In this document: positions 9,343 to 17,097 of the stretch, in pieces
How positions within the stretch are numbered: position 1 is the stretch's first letter
Layout of the letters: the number at the start of each line of letters is the position of its first letter
Assembly: GCA_022600175.1 (NCBI GenBank)
Contig: JAHZKW010000104.1
Span: forward strand, 1 to 36,353
Direction: 5' to 3'
From: Campylobacterota bacterium
Lineage (GTDB): Bacteria; Campylobacterota; Campylobacteria; Campylobacterales; QNZT01
DNA: 36,353 bases
The notes under the pieces: model-generated
Database searches by the model: none
What the model was told of the DNA's origin: nothing
What the model saw: the letters and a program-made list of their open reading frames with translations, nothing else
Translations under genes and position numbers: made by a program

Positions 9343-9351
9343 TTAGTTTAA
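9200..9351 (+). pseudogene. Small gene split by a one-base frameshift (about 50 aa if repaired)
   Basis: ATG at 9200 opens MASKDHSM. In the -1 frame from 9223 the reading continues as GHFERYALKEKYREFR, then IEKGGIKGDKK, ending in SKLFLV and TAA at 9349-9351. Adding one G to the GGG at 9223-9225 would join both halves into about 50 residues. The second half looks like real basic protein, but its own frame has a stop just upstream (9217-9219). A TATAAT lies at 9180-9185, but no ribosome site precedes the ATG. I do not recognise the product. It could be a decayed gene, a base-call error or chance. Confidence 0.4.
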
Positions 9352-9915
9352 CACAAATTTAAAACCGACATAGACAGCATCATTGTAGTTTATATTTTTG
9401 TTATCGTAATCAGTATCTATGTTTCTATAACCTAGATAGACATTAACATTATCAATAATACTCATATCAACTTCTACTCTATACTCTAAATATGAATCTG
9501 CATCTTGAAATGTAAGTGGACTAGGGGCATAAGCAAGTTTTACACCTAAATGACTTTTAGGAAGATCTCCAAGATACATTCTCGCTTTTGCACCAATAAA
9601 AATTGGAATTGCTGTAAAGTCATCACCCTCATAATCTGTAAAAATAGTACGAAGACCAATCGCAAAAGCAATATTTTGATAATTAACTGGTGAGTTTTCT
9701 ACAAAAAAACCTAAGCCGATGAGTGGATCATCTGCATTGATGAAATTTGCATCCACAAAGAAGTTTCTATAGACAGGGTCGTTTGTTGTAAAAGCTAAAG
9801 AGGAACGTGCTTCAATCTCTAAATCATCACTATTGATGTTTAATCCAAAAGAGGCCTTATCCGCTGCTATCAAATAAAGGTTTAGTGTAAGTATTAAAAA
9901 TACTATTTTTTTCAT
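9343..9915 (-). CDS. YfaZ-like outer membrane beta-barrel protein
   Basis: 190 residues with a signal peptide (MKKIVFLILTLNLYLIAA) and alternating amphipathic strands such as IPIFIGAKARMYLGD, VKLAYAPSPL and VDMSIIDNVNVYLGYR, ending in aromatic/hydrophobic VGFKFVLN, as barrel proteins do. This fits the YfaZ family. The longer frame upstream has no signal peptide; I chose ATG 9915 because it begins the signal peptide and follows TAGGAGAAAAT. Its role is unknown. It is divergent from the binding-protein gene. Confidence 0.78.
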   Translation of the reverse strand: MKKIVFLILTLNLYLIAADKASFGLNINSDDLEIEARSSLAFTTNDPVYRNFFVDANFINADDPLIGLGFFVENSPVNYQNIAFAIGLRTIFTDYEGDDFTAIPIFIGAKARMYLGDLPKSHLGVKLAYAPSPLTFQDADSYLEYRVEVDMSIIDNVNVYLGYRNIDTDYDNKNINYNDAVYVGFKFVLN

Positions 9916-9957
9916 ATTTTCTCCTATTATGATCTTACTTATTTTAAGATATTGTTC

Positions 9958-9965
9958 ATTATAAT
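9958..9965. promoter_or_regulatory. Palindromic ATTATAAT giving a -10 box on both strands
   Basis: The 8-base palindrome supplies TATAAT in both directions in the 56 bases between the yfaZ-like gene and the binding-protein gene. Leftward, a start near 9951 gives a leader of about 36 bases with a good ribosome site. Rightward, a start near 9972 would coincide with the ATG, so that mRNA could be leaderless. No clear -35 is seen. Confidence 0.45.
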
Positions 9966-9971
9966 CTGCTA

Positions 9972-11471
9972 ATGAAGCCAATATTATTTTTTTTACTTTT
10001 TACCCAAATGCTTATCTCCTCTACGGTACACCTTTCTATGAACTCTAGTCCAAGTAAGTTAAATCCTTTAATATCCACAGATAGTGCTAGCTCTGTTATA
10101 GGTAATTGGATTTTTTCCTCACTGATCACGTATGATAAAGATGGTCAAATTAAAATGGAGTTGGCAAAAAGTTATCAATTTATCAATGATACAACATTAC
10201 GTTTTACATTACGTGAAGATATCAGCTGGAGTGATGGTGTTCCTTTTACCGCTGAAGATGTGAAATTTACCTATGATCTGATTCACTCTCCCAAAGTTTA
10301 TACTCCCTATACAAGTACTTTTCGTTATGTCAAAGAGGTTAAAGTATTAGATAAGTTTACTTTAGAAATTACCTATAAAGAACCTTACTTCAAGGCACTT
10401 GAAACATGGATGACAAATATTGTTCCCAAACACAAGTTGCTTAATGAAGAAGAGATCATGACTAGTAAATTTAATCAAAAACCTATAGGAACAGGAAAGT
10501 ATACAATTAATGGATTTGAAGTCTCAAAAGATGTAAAACTTGTAGCAAATCAGACTTATTTTGAACGTGTACCTAGTATTGATAACATTATTTATCACTT
10601 TATTCCTGATCCTGCGACGGAATTTTTAATGTTAAAATCTCAAAAGTTAGATATTGGTACTTTAACGCCACTACAATATGAAAGACAGTTAGATGAGACG
10701 TTTAAAAGAAATTTTAATTTTTTTGAAAAGATCTCAAATGGATATAGCTATTTAGGATTTAATTTTAAAAATAAAAAGTTTCAAGATCCACGTGTCAGAG
10801 AAGCGTTATCATTAGGCATAGATAGAAATGAGTTAGTCGATATTCTCTTTTTTGGTCATGGCCAAGTGTGTCATGGCCCTTTTATGCCTGGTACATTTGC
10901 GTATGATGAAAGTGTAAAGTCTCCTAATCCTAATCTACAAAAGGCAAAAGCTTTATTGAAAGAGGCTGGATATGATGAAAAAAATCCACTCTCTTTTGAA
11001 ATTATCACAAATTCAAATAACCCTATACGGGTGAATGCAGCACAAATTATTCAATATCAATTAGCAAAAGTTGGAGTTAAAGTAAAACTAAGAACGATGG
11101 AGTGGCAGGCATTTTTAAATACTGTAGTAATGCCACGTAAGTTTGAAGCTGTATTACTTGCATGGTCTTTGTCGTTAATGCCTGATGCCTACAGTATTTG
11201 GCATAGTAGTGGTAGTAAAAAAGGCGGATTTAATTTTATCGGTTACAAGAATGAAAAAGTTGATGCACTGATAACGCAGGCATCAAGAACTGTTGATAAA
11301 GAAAAGTTGGCAGTGCTTTATCAAGAGATTTACCGTTTGATTGTTAAAGATAACCCCTATCTTTTTCTCTATATAAGCAATACCATTACTGTTGTCAATA
11401 AAGATATTAAAAATGTATCACAGTCCATTATTGGCGTGATGCATAATTTCATTGATTGGGTGAAGCCATGA
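9972..11471 (+). CDS. Peptide-type ABC transporter substrate-binding protein (SBP family 5)
   Basis: 499 residues with an N-terminal signal peptide (MKPILFFLLFTQMLIS) and the family-5 pattern: LNPLISTDSASSVIGNW near the start, then DGVPFTAEDVKFTYDLI, LGFNFKNKKFQDPRVREALS and NPYLFLYISN near the end. Such proteins bind oligopeptides, dipeptides or nickel chelates in the periplasm and hand them to an ABC permease. No permease or ATPase gene is nearby, so it may serve a distant transporter. There is no ribosome site before ATG 9972. It overlaps the following HAD gene by four bases (ATGA). Confidence 0.88.
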   Translation: MKPILFFLLFTQMLISSTVHLSMNSSPSKLNPLISTDSASSVIGNWIFSSLITYDKDGQIKMELAKSYQFINDTTLRFTLREDISWSDGVPFTAEDVKFTYDLIHSPKVYTPYTSTFRYVKEVKVLDKFTLEITYKEPYFKALETWMTNIVPKHKLLNEEEIMTSKFNQKPIGTGKYTINGFEVSKDVKLVANQTYFERVPSIDNIIYHFIPDPATEFLMLKSQKLDIGTLTPLQYERQLDETFKRNFNFFEKISNGYSYLGFNFKNKKFQDPRVREALSLGIDRNELVDILFFGHGQVCHGPFMPGTFAYDESVKSPNPNLQKAKALLKEAGYDEKNPLSFEIITNSNNPIRVNAAQIIQYQLAKVGVKVKLRTMEWQAFLNTVVMPRKFEAVLLAWSLSLMPDAYSIWHSSGSKKGGFNFIGYKNEKVDALITQASRTVDKEKLAVLYQEIYRLIVKDNPYLFLYISNTITVVNKDIKNVSQSIIGVMHNFIDWVKP

Positions 11472-12115
11472 CAACTATTTTATTTGACCTTGATGGGACA
11501 TTATTAGACTCTACAGAAGCGATATTACTCTGTTTTGAAGACGCTTATAACGATTTTGATTTTATCGCGCCTGCACGTGAAAAGATTAAAGTGTTGATTG
11601 GACACCCTTTAGATTATATGTTTTTACACTTAGGTGTTGAAGAAGATCGTGTATGGGATTTTGTTGATCGTTATAAATTTCACTATCGTAAACGATCCAA
11701 ACAGATGACCTATTTTTTACCTGGTGCAAAAGAGTCGATTCTCGAAGCTTCAACATTTGCAAGGTTGGGTATAGTGACAACTAAAACGGGAAGTTACTCT
11801 ATCGCACTTCTAGAACATATGGGAGTGATGAAGTACTTTGACGTATTAATAGGAAGAGAAGATGTGACTCACCCCAAACCACACTCTGAACCTATCATCA
11901 AAGCACTTCATAAGATGAACATAAAACATAAAGAATCGATTTGGATGATTGGTGATACATGTTTGGATGCAGTGAGTGCAAAAGACGCAGACATCTCTTC
12001 TATAGGAGTAACTTGTGGGTATGGCTCCAAAGAACAGCTTCAAAGATGTGCTGATATTGTAATGGTTGATACCAAAAGTGCTGTCAAATATATAAAAAAA
12101 CAAACAAAGTTATAA
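11468..12115 (+). CDS. HAD-superfamily phosphatase, phosphoglycolate phosphatase-like
   Basis: 215 residues with the HAD motifs: nucleophile FDLDGTLLDS at the N-terminus, motif II TTKTGS, the motif III lysine in HPKPHSEP, and GDTCLDAVSAKDA. The helical cap after motif I is of the phosphoglycolate phosphatase/PpaX type. A TTG start four codons earlier is possible, but ATG 11468 makes the usual ATGA overlap with the upstream gene and begins right before the HAD core. The exact substrate cannot be read from the sequence. Confidence 0.88.
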   Translation: MTTILFDLDGTLLDSTEAILLCFEDAYNDFDFIAPAREKIKVLIGHPLDYMFLHLGVEEDRVWDFVDRYKFHYRKRSKQMTYFLPGAKESILEASTFARLGIVTTKTGSYSIALLEHMGVMKYFDVLIGREDVTHPKPHSEPIIKALHKMNIKHKESIWMIGDTCLDAVSAKDADISSIGVTCGYGSKEQLQRCADIVMVDTKSAVKYIKKQTKL

Positions 12116-12190
12116 CTACAGCCTAAGTTAAGTCACATTGATCTAGAATTATGTCACTATTCGGTAACAATTTAATTACAAGGGGTATTT

Positions 12191-12754
12191 ATGGTTGAAA
12201 TTAGATGGCATAGTCGTGCTGGACAAGGCGCTGTAACAGGCGCTAAAGGTCTTGGAGATGTTATATCGACAACCGGTAAGCAAGTACAGGCATTTGCACT
12301 ATATGGTTCTGCCAAAAGAGGTGCGTCAATGACTGCCTATAATCGTATTGATGATACACAAATCATCAACCATGCAAAGTTTATGCATCCTGATTATGTG
12401 TTTGTCATTGATCCTGCACTTGCATACAGTGATAATATCACTGAACATGCTACAGAAGATACAAAATATATCATCACTACACATTTATCAAAAGAGGAGT
12501 TGATTCAAGAGATTCCTGAGTTAAAAGGTAAAGAAGATAAGGTATTTGTACTTGATTGTTTTCAAATCTCTTTAGATACGATTGGTAGAGCAATCCCTAA
12601 TACACCAATGCTTGGAGCATTTGTAAAAGTTTCAGGTATGTTTGAATTAGACTTTTTCAAAGATAGAATGCAAAAAGTTTTATCTAAATTTCCTGAAAGA
12701 ATTATTAATGCAAATATGCAAGCAATCGATCGTGCATTTCACGAAGTAAATTAA
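12191..12754 (+). CDS. porC: Pyruvate:ferredoxin oxidoreductase gamma subunit
   Basis: 187-residue gamma subunit of the heterotetrameric enzyme that interconverts pyruvate plus CoA with acetyl-CoA plus CO2, using ferredoxin or flavodoxin. The N-terminal WHSRAGQGAVTGAKGL and YGSAKRGASMTAYNRI are typical of the gamma domain. ATG follows AAGGGG by six bases. It heads a por operon in gamma-delta-alpha-beta order, as in Helicobacter pylori porCDAB; Campylobacter jejuni instead has a single-chain enzyme. The 75 bases before it contain no promoter I can call. Confidence 0.95.
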   Translation: MVEIRWHSRAGQGAVTGAKGLGDVISTTGKQVQAFALYGSAKRGASMTAYNRIDDTQIINHAKFMHPDYVFVIDPALAYSDNITEHATEDTKYIITTHLSKEELIQEIPELKGKEDKVFVLDCFQISLDTIGRAIPNTPMLGAFVKVSGMFELDFFKDRMQKVLSKFPERIINANMQAIDRAFHEVN

Positions 12755-12768
12755 TAAAGGGGCATGTG

Positions 12769-13206
12769 ATGAAGCAAAGTGAAAATCCAAAATTTTTAGG
12801 AAGCGAAGAACTTTTGGGATGGGATGAAGTAAACCAAGGTGTTTTATTAGAGTCATTTAATGGCGAAGTTGAAAATGCGGCTTTTTTAAAACAAGAAGAT
12901 AGAAATTATGCTGAAACAAACTCTTTTACTGCAAGTGTTGCAGACTGGAGAGTAATCAAACCTGTATTTAACCGAGACTATTGTATTGATTGTCAATTCT
13001 GTTGGATGTTCTGTCCAGATACGTCAATTATCTCAAGAGATAAGAAAATGCTTGGTATCGATTTTGATCACTGTAAAGGATGTGCAATTTGTGTTGAAGT
13101 ATGCCCTACAAATCCAAAATCACTTCTTATGTTTGAAGAGAGAAAAGATATTGATGATGCATTAGCAGAATGGCCTGCAAAAGAAAATAAAGAAGGAAAA
13201 GAGTAA
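12769..13206 (+). CDS. porD: Pyruvate:ferredoxin oxidoreductase delta subunit (2x[4Fe-4S])
   Basis: 145-residue ferredoxin-like subunit. Two cluster motifs are seen: CIDCQFCWMFCPD and CKGCAICVEVCPT. They carry electrons out of the TPP centre to external ferredoxin. The N-terminal extension of about 70 residues before the clusters is typical of this subunit. I prefer ATG 12769 over GTG 12766 because it is six bases from AAAGGGG. The stop overlaps the porA start (TAATG). Confidence 0.94.
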   Translation: MKQSENPKFLGSEELLGWDEVNQGVLLESFNGEVENAAFLKQEDRNYAETNSFTASVADWRVIKPVFNRDYCIDCQFCWMFCPDTSIISRDKKMLGIDFDHCKGCAICVEVCPTNPKSLLMFEERKDIDDALAEWPAKENKEGKE

Positions 13207-14429
13207 TGGCAGAAAAATGGGATATCCAAGAAACAGAAGTTTGGGATGGAAATCATGCAGCAGCACAAGCATTAAGACAAGCACAAATTGATGTTGTAGC
13301 CGCGTATCCAATTACACCCTCTACACCAATTGTTGAAGGTTATGCAAAATTTCTATCGGATGGTTACGTAGATGGTGAATTTATCATGGTTGAGAGTGAA
13401 CATGCTGCAATGAGTGGTTGTGTTGGTGCAGCCGCGTCTGGTGGTAGAGTTGCTACTGCAACAAGCTCTCAAGGTTATGCATTGATGGTAGAGGTACTCT
13501 ATCAAGCATCTGGTATGAGATTACCAATTGTACTGACCGTTGTTAATAGAGCTTTAGCATCTCCACTAAATGTACGTGGTGATCACTCAGATATGTATTT
13601 AGGTCGAGATTCTGGCTGGATTCAAGTGGATGCATTTAATGCACAAGAAGCGTATGATCTGACACTTATGGCATTTAAAATCGGTGAAGATGAGTCTGTA
13701 CGACTGCCTGTGATGGTACACCAAGATGGTTTTATTACTTCACATACTGCACAAAATATTAACCCTTTAACGGATGATGATGCGTATGCATTTATCGGTG
13801 AATATAAAGCTGTAAATGAGATGTTAGATTTTTCACAACCCGTAACCTATGGTGCACAAACAGAAGAAGATTGGCACTTTGAGCATAAAGCTAAACAGCA
13901 TAAAGCAATCCTTGATTCACGTCCTGTTATTGATAAAGTTTTTGAAGAATTTGAAGCAAAAACAGGTAGAAAATATAAGCGTGTAGAAACTTACATGATG
14001 GAAGATGCAGAAGTTGCAGTGATTGCTCTTGGTACAACTGTTGAAACTGCACGTCTTGTTGCTGCACAAATTAGAGAAGAAGAGGGCATCAAAGCAGGTG
14101 TTGTTGCACCTAGATGTTTTAGACCATTTCCATTTGATGACGTAAGAGAAGCACTCAAAGATGTAAAAGCAGTTGCATGTATGGATAGAAGTAGCCCGGG
14201 TGGCGCACTTGGTGCACTATATAATGAAGTAGGCTCAGCAATGTATACTAGTGATAATAGACCTGTTCTTACAAATTATGTCTATGGTTTAGGTGGTAGA
14301 GATCTTACTGTTGATGCATTAAAAGTTATTTATAGAGAATTAGCAGCAAATGCAAAAACAGGTACGCGCTCAGGTAAAATCCAACAGTTTGTGGGCTTAA
14401 GAGGTCCAAAACTTGAGTACTTTGAATAG
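13206..14429 (+). CDS. porA: Pyruvate:ferredoxin oxidoreductase alpha subunit
   Basis: 407-residue alpha subunit with the TPP pyrimidine-binding region AAYPITPSTPIVEGYA near residue 35, MVESEHAAMSG with the conserved glutamate, and the C-terminal transketolase-like domain VAVIALGTTVETARL. It pairs with PorB to form the active site. It is translationally coupled to porD by a one-base stop/start overlap and followed by porB after 14 bases. Confidence 0.96.
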   Translation: MAEKWDIQETEVWDGNHAAAQALRQAQIDVVAAYPITPSTPIVEGYAKFLSDGYVDGEFIMVESEHAAMSGCVGAAASGGRVATATSSQGYALMVEVLYQASGMRLPIVLTVVNRALASPLNVRGDHSDMYLGRDSGWIQVDAFNAQEAYDLTLMAFKIGEDESVRLPVMVHQDGFITSHTAQNINPLTDDDAYAFIGEYKAVNEMLDFSQPVTYGAQTEEDWHFEHKAKQHKAILDSRPVIDKVFEEFEAKTGRKYKRVETYMMEDAEVAVIALGTTVETARLVAAQIREEEGIKAGVVAPRCFRPFPFDDVREALKDVKAVACMDRSSPGGALGALYNEVGSAMYTSDNRPVLTNYVYGLGGRDLTVDALKVIYRELAANAKTGTRSGKIQQFVGLRGPKLEYFE

Positions 14430-14443
14430 GAAAAGGGGAAAAT

Positions 14444-15400
14444 ATGAGTACTATTAAAAAGATCAAAAACTTAAAAGAGTTATCAACAGCAAATGATAGA
14501 TTTGAAGGTGCACACCTTCTATGCCCTGGTTGTGCACATTCGATTATTGTCAGAGAGTTGATGAACTGTACTGATGATAACTTAGTCATTAGTTCTAATA
14601 CAGGTTGTTTAGAAGTTTCTACAGCAGTATATCCATATACATCATGGGATACTTCTTGGATTCATATTGGTTTTGAAAATGCAGCAACTGCCATTGCAGG
14701 TGCAGAAGCAATGCATAAAGCTAGAAAAAGAAAAGGGACACTCAAAGATCCTGATGCACCAGTGAAATTTGTTGCATTTGGTGGAGATGGTTCAACTTAT
14801 GATATTGGTTTTCAGTGGTTAAGTGGTGCTGTTGAAAGAGGTCATGATTTTACCTATATTTGTCTTGATAATGAAGTTTATGCAAATACAGGAGGGCAGA
14901 GAAGTTCTGCAACACCTATTGGTTCATCAACGACAACAAGCCCAGCTGGACGTATTAGTTATGGTGAGAAGAAAATGAAAAAAGATCTTGTTGGTATTAT
15001 GGCTGCACATGGCGCGCCATATGTTGCACAAATGGCACCAAACAAGTGGAAAGATATGCTGAAAAAAATGCAGACTGCATTGGCTGTTGAAGGACCAAGT
15101 TATCTTAATGCTATTAGTGCATGCACAACTGAGTGGAAATTTGACCCAAAAGATACAATAGCAGTTTCAGATTTAGCAACAGATTCATTAGTATTTCCTC
15201 TGTATGAGATTATCGATGGAAAAGAGTTAAATATCACTTATAGACCAAAAAATATTGTGACTGTACGAGACTATTTAGGTGCACAAGGTAGATTTAAACA
15301 TCTATTTAAACCTCAATTTGAGCATGTCATTGAAGAGTGGCAGAAAAATGTAGATGCCCAATGGGAATATCTGCAAAGAAGAGAAGAGGCTAGAGTATAA
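14444..15400 (+). CDS. porB: Pyruvate:ferredoxin oxidoreductase beta subunit, TPP-binding
   Basis: 318-residue beta subunit. The N-terminal CPGCAHSI gives two of the cysteines for its own [4Fe-4S] cluster, and SSNTGC a third. The TPP/Mg signature is FGGDGSTYDIGFQWLSGA followed by DNEVYANTGGQRSSATP. A good AAAAGGGGAAAAT site precedes ATG. Four-subunit PORs of this type work in oxidative decarboxylation and, in autotrophic relatives, in the reductive direction feeding the reverse TCA cycle; the direction cannot be told here. Confidence 0.96.
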   Translation: MSTIKKIKNLKELSTANDRFEGAHLLCPGCAHSIIVRELMNCTDDNLVISSNTGCLEVSTAVYPYTSWDTSWIHIGFENAATAIAGAEAMHKARKRKGTLKDPDAPVKFVAFGGDGSTYDIGFQWLSGAVERGHDFTYICLDNEVYANTGGQRSSATPIGSSTTTSPAGRISYGEKKMKKDLVGIMAAHGAPYVAQMAPNKWKDMLKKMQTALAVEGPSYLNAISACTTEWKFDPKDTIAVSDLATDSLVFPLYEIIDGKELNITYRPKNIVTVRDYLGAQGRFKHLFKPQFEHVIEEWQKNVDAQWEYLQRREEARV

Positions 15401-15406
15401 ATATAT

Positions 15407-15425
15407 CAGAGGGGTTTCCCCTCTG
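15407..15425 (+). terminator. Perfect 8-bp hairpin between porB and pheA
   Basis: CAGAGGGG-TTT-CCCCTCTG forms an 8-bp, GC-rich stem with a 3-base loop right after the porB stop. No run of T follows on the plus strand (AAGTACTC instead), so it is not a classic intrinsic terminator. It could stop or slow transcription, protect the 3' end of por mRNA, or affect pheA, whose ATG is 15 bases downstream. Confidence 0.55.
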
Positions 15426-15439
15426 AAGTACTCAATAAT

Positions 15440-16282
15440 ATGATAAATCACTCTATAGCATATCAAGGCGTTAAAGGTGCCTATTCTGAACAGGCATGTA
15501 AAAATGCATATCCTCATTTAACACCCATTGCGTGTGATACATTTCAAGAAGCCATGTGGCTTGTTGAACAGGGTGATGTTGATATTGCTATGATTCCTTT
15601 AGAAAACTCTACTGCAGGTCGTGTTGAAGAGATTTATAGGCTAATACCTAAAATGGCTTTACACGTAATTGGTGAACACTTTGAACCAGTTGTACACTGT
15701 CTTATAGGTGTTAATGGCGCACATACAGATGATTTAAAATATGTTGCATCACATCCACAAGCACTAGCGCAATGTCACAATAATATCATATCACTTGGAC
15801 TCAAAGCAGATGCAAAACTTGATACAGCAGGCTCTGCAAAAGAGTTAAGTGAGTCTGGTGATATATCTCGATCAGCAATAGCCTCAAAATTGGCAGCTGA
15901 GATTTATGGATTGGATGTATTACAAGAACACTTTGAAGATATACAGGGTAATACCACACGTTTTTTCGTGCTCTCACGTAAGAAGTTTATTCCTACATTT
16001 AATAAAGATAAATCTTATATCACTTCGTTGATATTTCAAGTACGTGATATACCATCCTCTCTTTATAAAGCATTAGGCGGATTTGCTACCAATGGTGTGA
16101 ATCTTTTAAAGATTGAAAGTTATATGGGGACAACTACATTAGATGGTAGTCAATTTCATATTGATATTGATGGACATATTGAAGCAAGACCGCTTCGCTT
16201 AGCACTTGAAGAACTTGCTTTTTTTGCTGAAGATGTTAGGGTACTTGGAACCTATGAAAAACATAGACTCCGTAACAATTAA
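15440..16282 (+). CDS. pheA: Prephenate dehydratase, monofunctional (catalytic + ACT)
   Basis: Converts prephenate to phenylpyruvate in phenylalanine synthesis. 280 residues: the dehydratase domain starts at once (AYQGVKGAYSEQA, 7-19), with MIPLENSTAGRV (51-62) and the catalytic NTTRFFVLS (171-179), then an ACT domain from about 191 with KIESYMG for phenylalanine feedback. There is no chorismate mutase domain, unlike the bifunctional enzymes common in the phylum; the IPLENSTAGRV pattern looks more like the alphaproteobacterial monofunctional type. The ribosome site is weak, and a hairpin lies just upstream. Confidence 0.93.
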   Translation: MINHSIAYQGVKGAYSEQACKNAYPHLTPIACDTFQEAMWLVEQGDVDIAMIPLENSTAGRVEEIYRLIPKMALHVIGEHFEPVVHCLIGVNGAHTDDLKYVASHPQALAQCHNNIISLGLKADAKLDTAGSAKELSESGDISRSAIASKLAAEIYGLDVLQEHFEDIQGNTTRFFVLSRKKFIPTFNKDKSYITSLIFQVRDIPSSLYKALGGFATNGVNLLKIESYMGTTTLDGSQFHIDIDGHIEARPLRLALEELAFFAEDVRVLGTYEKHRLRNN

Positions 16283-16473
16283 CTATTTATATTTGATTCA
16301 ACTTCGCTATTGGTCTTAACCACTTCACCACTACCATGAATAACATGTGGAATACATGAAGTACAAATATGCACCTCTTCACCAAGGCAAACTGCTTTAA
16401 TATAGACAGTTTTAGTGTCACTATTTGATTCAATCATACATACATTACAATATTGTTTATTGTTGATTTCCAT
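16279..16473 (-). CDS. Small CxxC...CxxC zinc-ribbon-like protein
   Basis: 64 residues with two cysteine pairs, CNVC near residue 9 and CTSC near 37, about 25 residues apart, with GEEVHI just before the second. This looks like a small zinc ribbon or rubredoxin-like knuckle. ATG is preceded by AAAAGGAGTTTAGTT, a strong site, so I take it as real despite its size. It converges on pheA with the stop codons overlapping by four bases, and it diverges from luxS. I do not recognise a named family. Confidence 0.65.
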   Translation of the reverse strand: MEINNKQYCNVCMIESNSDTKTVYIKAVCLGEEVHICTSCIPHVIHGSGEVVKTNSEVESNINS

Positions 16474-16527
16474 AACTAAACTCCTTTTGATAAAAACATA
16501 TTGTAGTCAGTTGCGACTAAAGAGAGA

Positions 16528-16554
16528 TTGATTTGGCTCAAGTTTTGCTATAAT
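16528..16554 (+). promoter_or_regulatory. Extended -10 promoter for luxS-bioA
   Basis: TGCTATAAT (TATAAT at 16549-16554) with a TGn extension and a weak -35-like TTGATT at 16528-16533, spaced 15 bases. The predicted start near 16561 leaves about 21 bases of leader holding the AAGGA site. Just upstream, TAGTC (16504-16508) and GACTA (16515-16519) form a short inverted repeat. Confidence 0.55.
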
Positions 16555-16581
16555 ATTTTTAAAAGTATACAAGGACTCATT

Positions 16582-17097
16582 ATGCCAATGTTAGATAGCT
16601 TTATGGTTGATCATACAAAGATGAAAGCACCTGCAACAAGAGTTGCTAAAACGATGAAAACACCAAGTGGAGATATCATTACTGTATTTGATCTACGGTT
16701 TTATGCACCTAATAAGGGCATCATGGGAGAGAAAGGGATACATACATTAGAACATCTTTTTGCTGGATTTATTAGAGATCATTTAAATAGTAAAGATGTT
16801 GAGATTATTGATGTTTCACCTATGGGGTGTAGAACAGGATTTTATATGAGTCTTCTAGGAGAGCCAGAAGCACAAAAAGTCTCTAATGCTTGGAAAGAGG
16901 CGATGCAAGATGTACTCAATGTTGCACAGCAAGAAGATATTCCTGAGTTAAATATCTATCAATGTGGAACTTGTGCAATGCACTCACTTGATGAAGCCAA
17001 AGAGATTGCTACGGATATTTTAAAGAGTGGTATAGGTACAATGGACAATGAAGCACTACAGCTAGATGAAACACTTTTAAAAAATCAAACATGCTAA
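16582..17097 (+). CDS. luxS: S-ribosylhomocysteine lyase
   Basis: 171-residue metalloenzyme of the activated methyl cycle. It splits S-ribosylhomocysteine into homocysteine and DPD, the precursor of AI-2. The metal-binding HTLEH is at 54-58, the catalytic cysteine in MGCRTGF at C83, and a third ligand cysteine in the [10 protein letters not shown] segment. I start at ATG 16582, the family start (MPMLDSF), behind AAGGA; the longer frame upstream crosses the promoter. It overlaps bioA by seven bases. Confidence 0.96.
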   Translation: MPMLDSFMVDHTKMKAPATRVAKTMKTPSGDIITVFDLRFYAPNKGIMGEKGIHTLEHLFAGFIRDHLNSKDVEIIDVSPMGCRTGFYMSLLGEPEAQKVSNAWKEAMQDVLNVAQQEDIPELNIYQCGTCAMHSLDEAKEIATDILKSGIGTMDNEALQLDETLLKNQTC

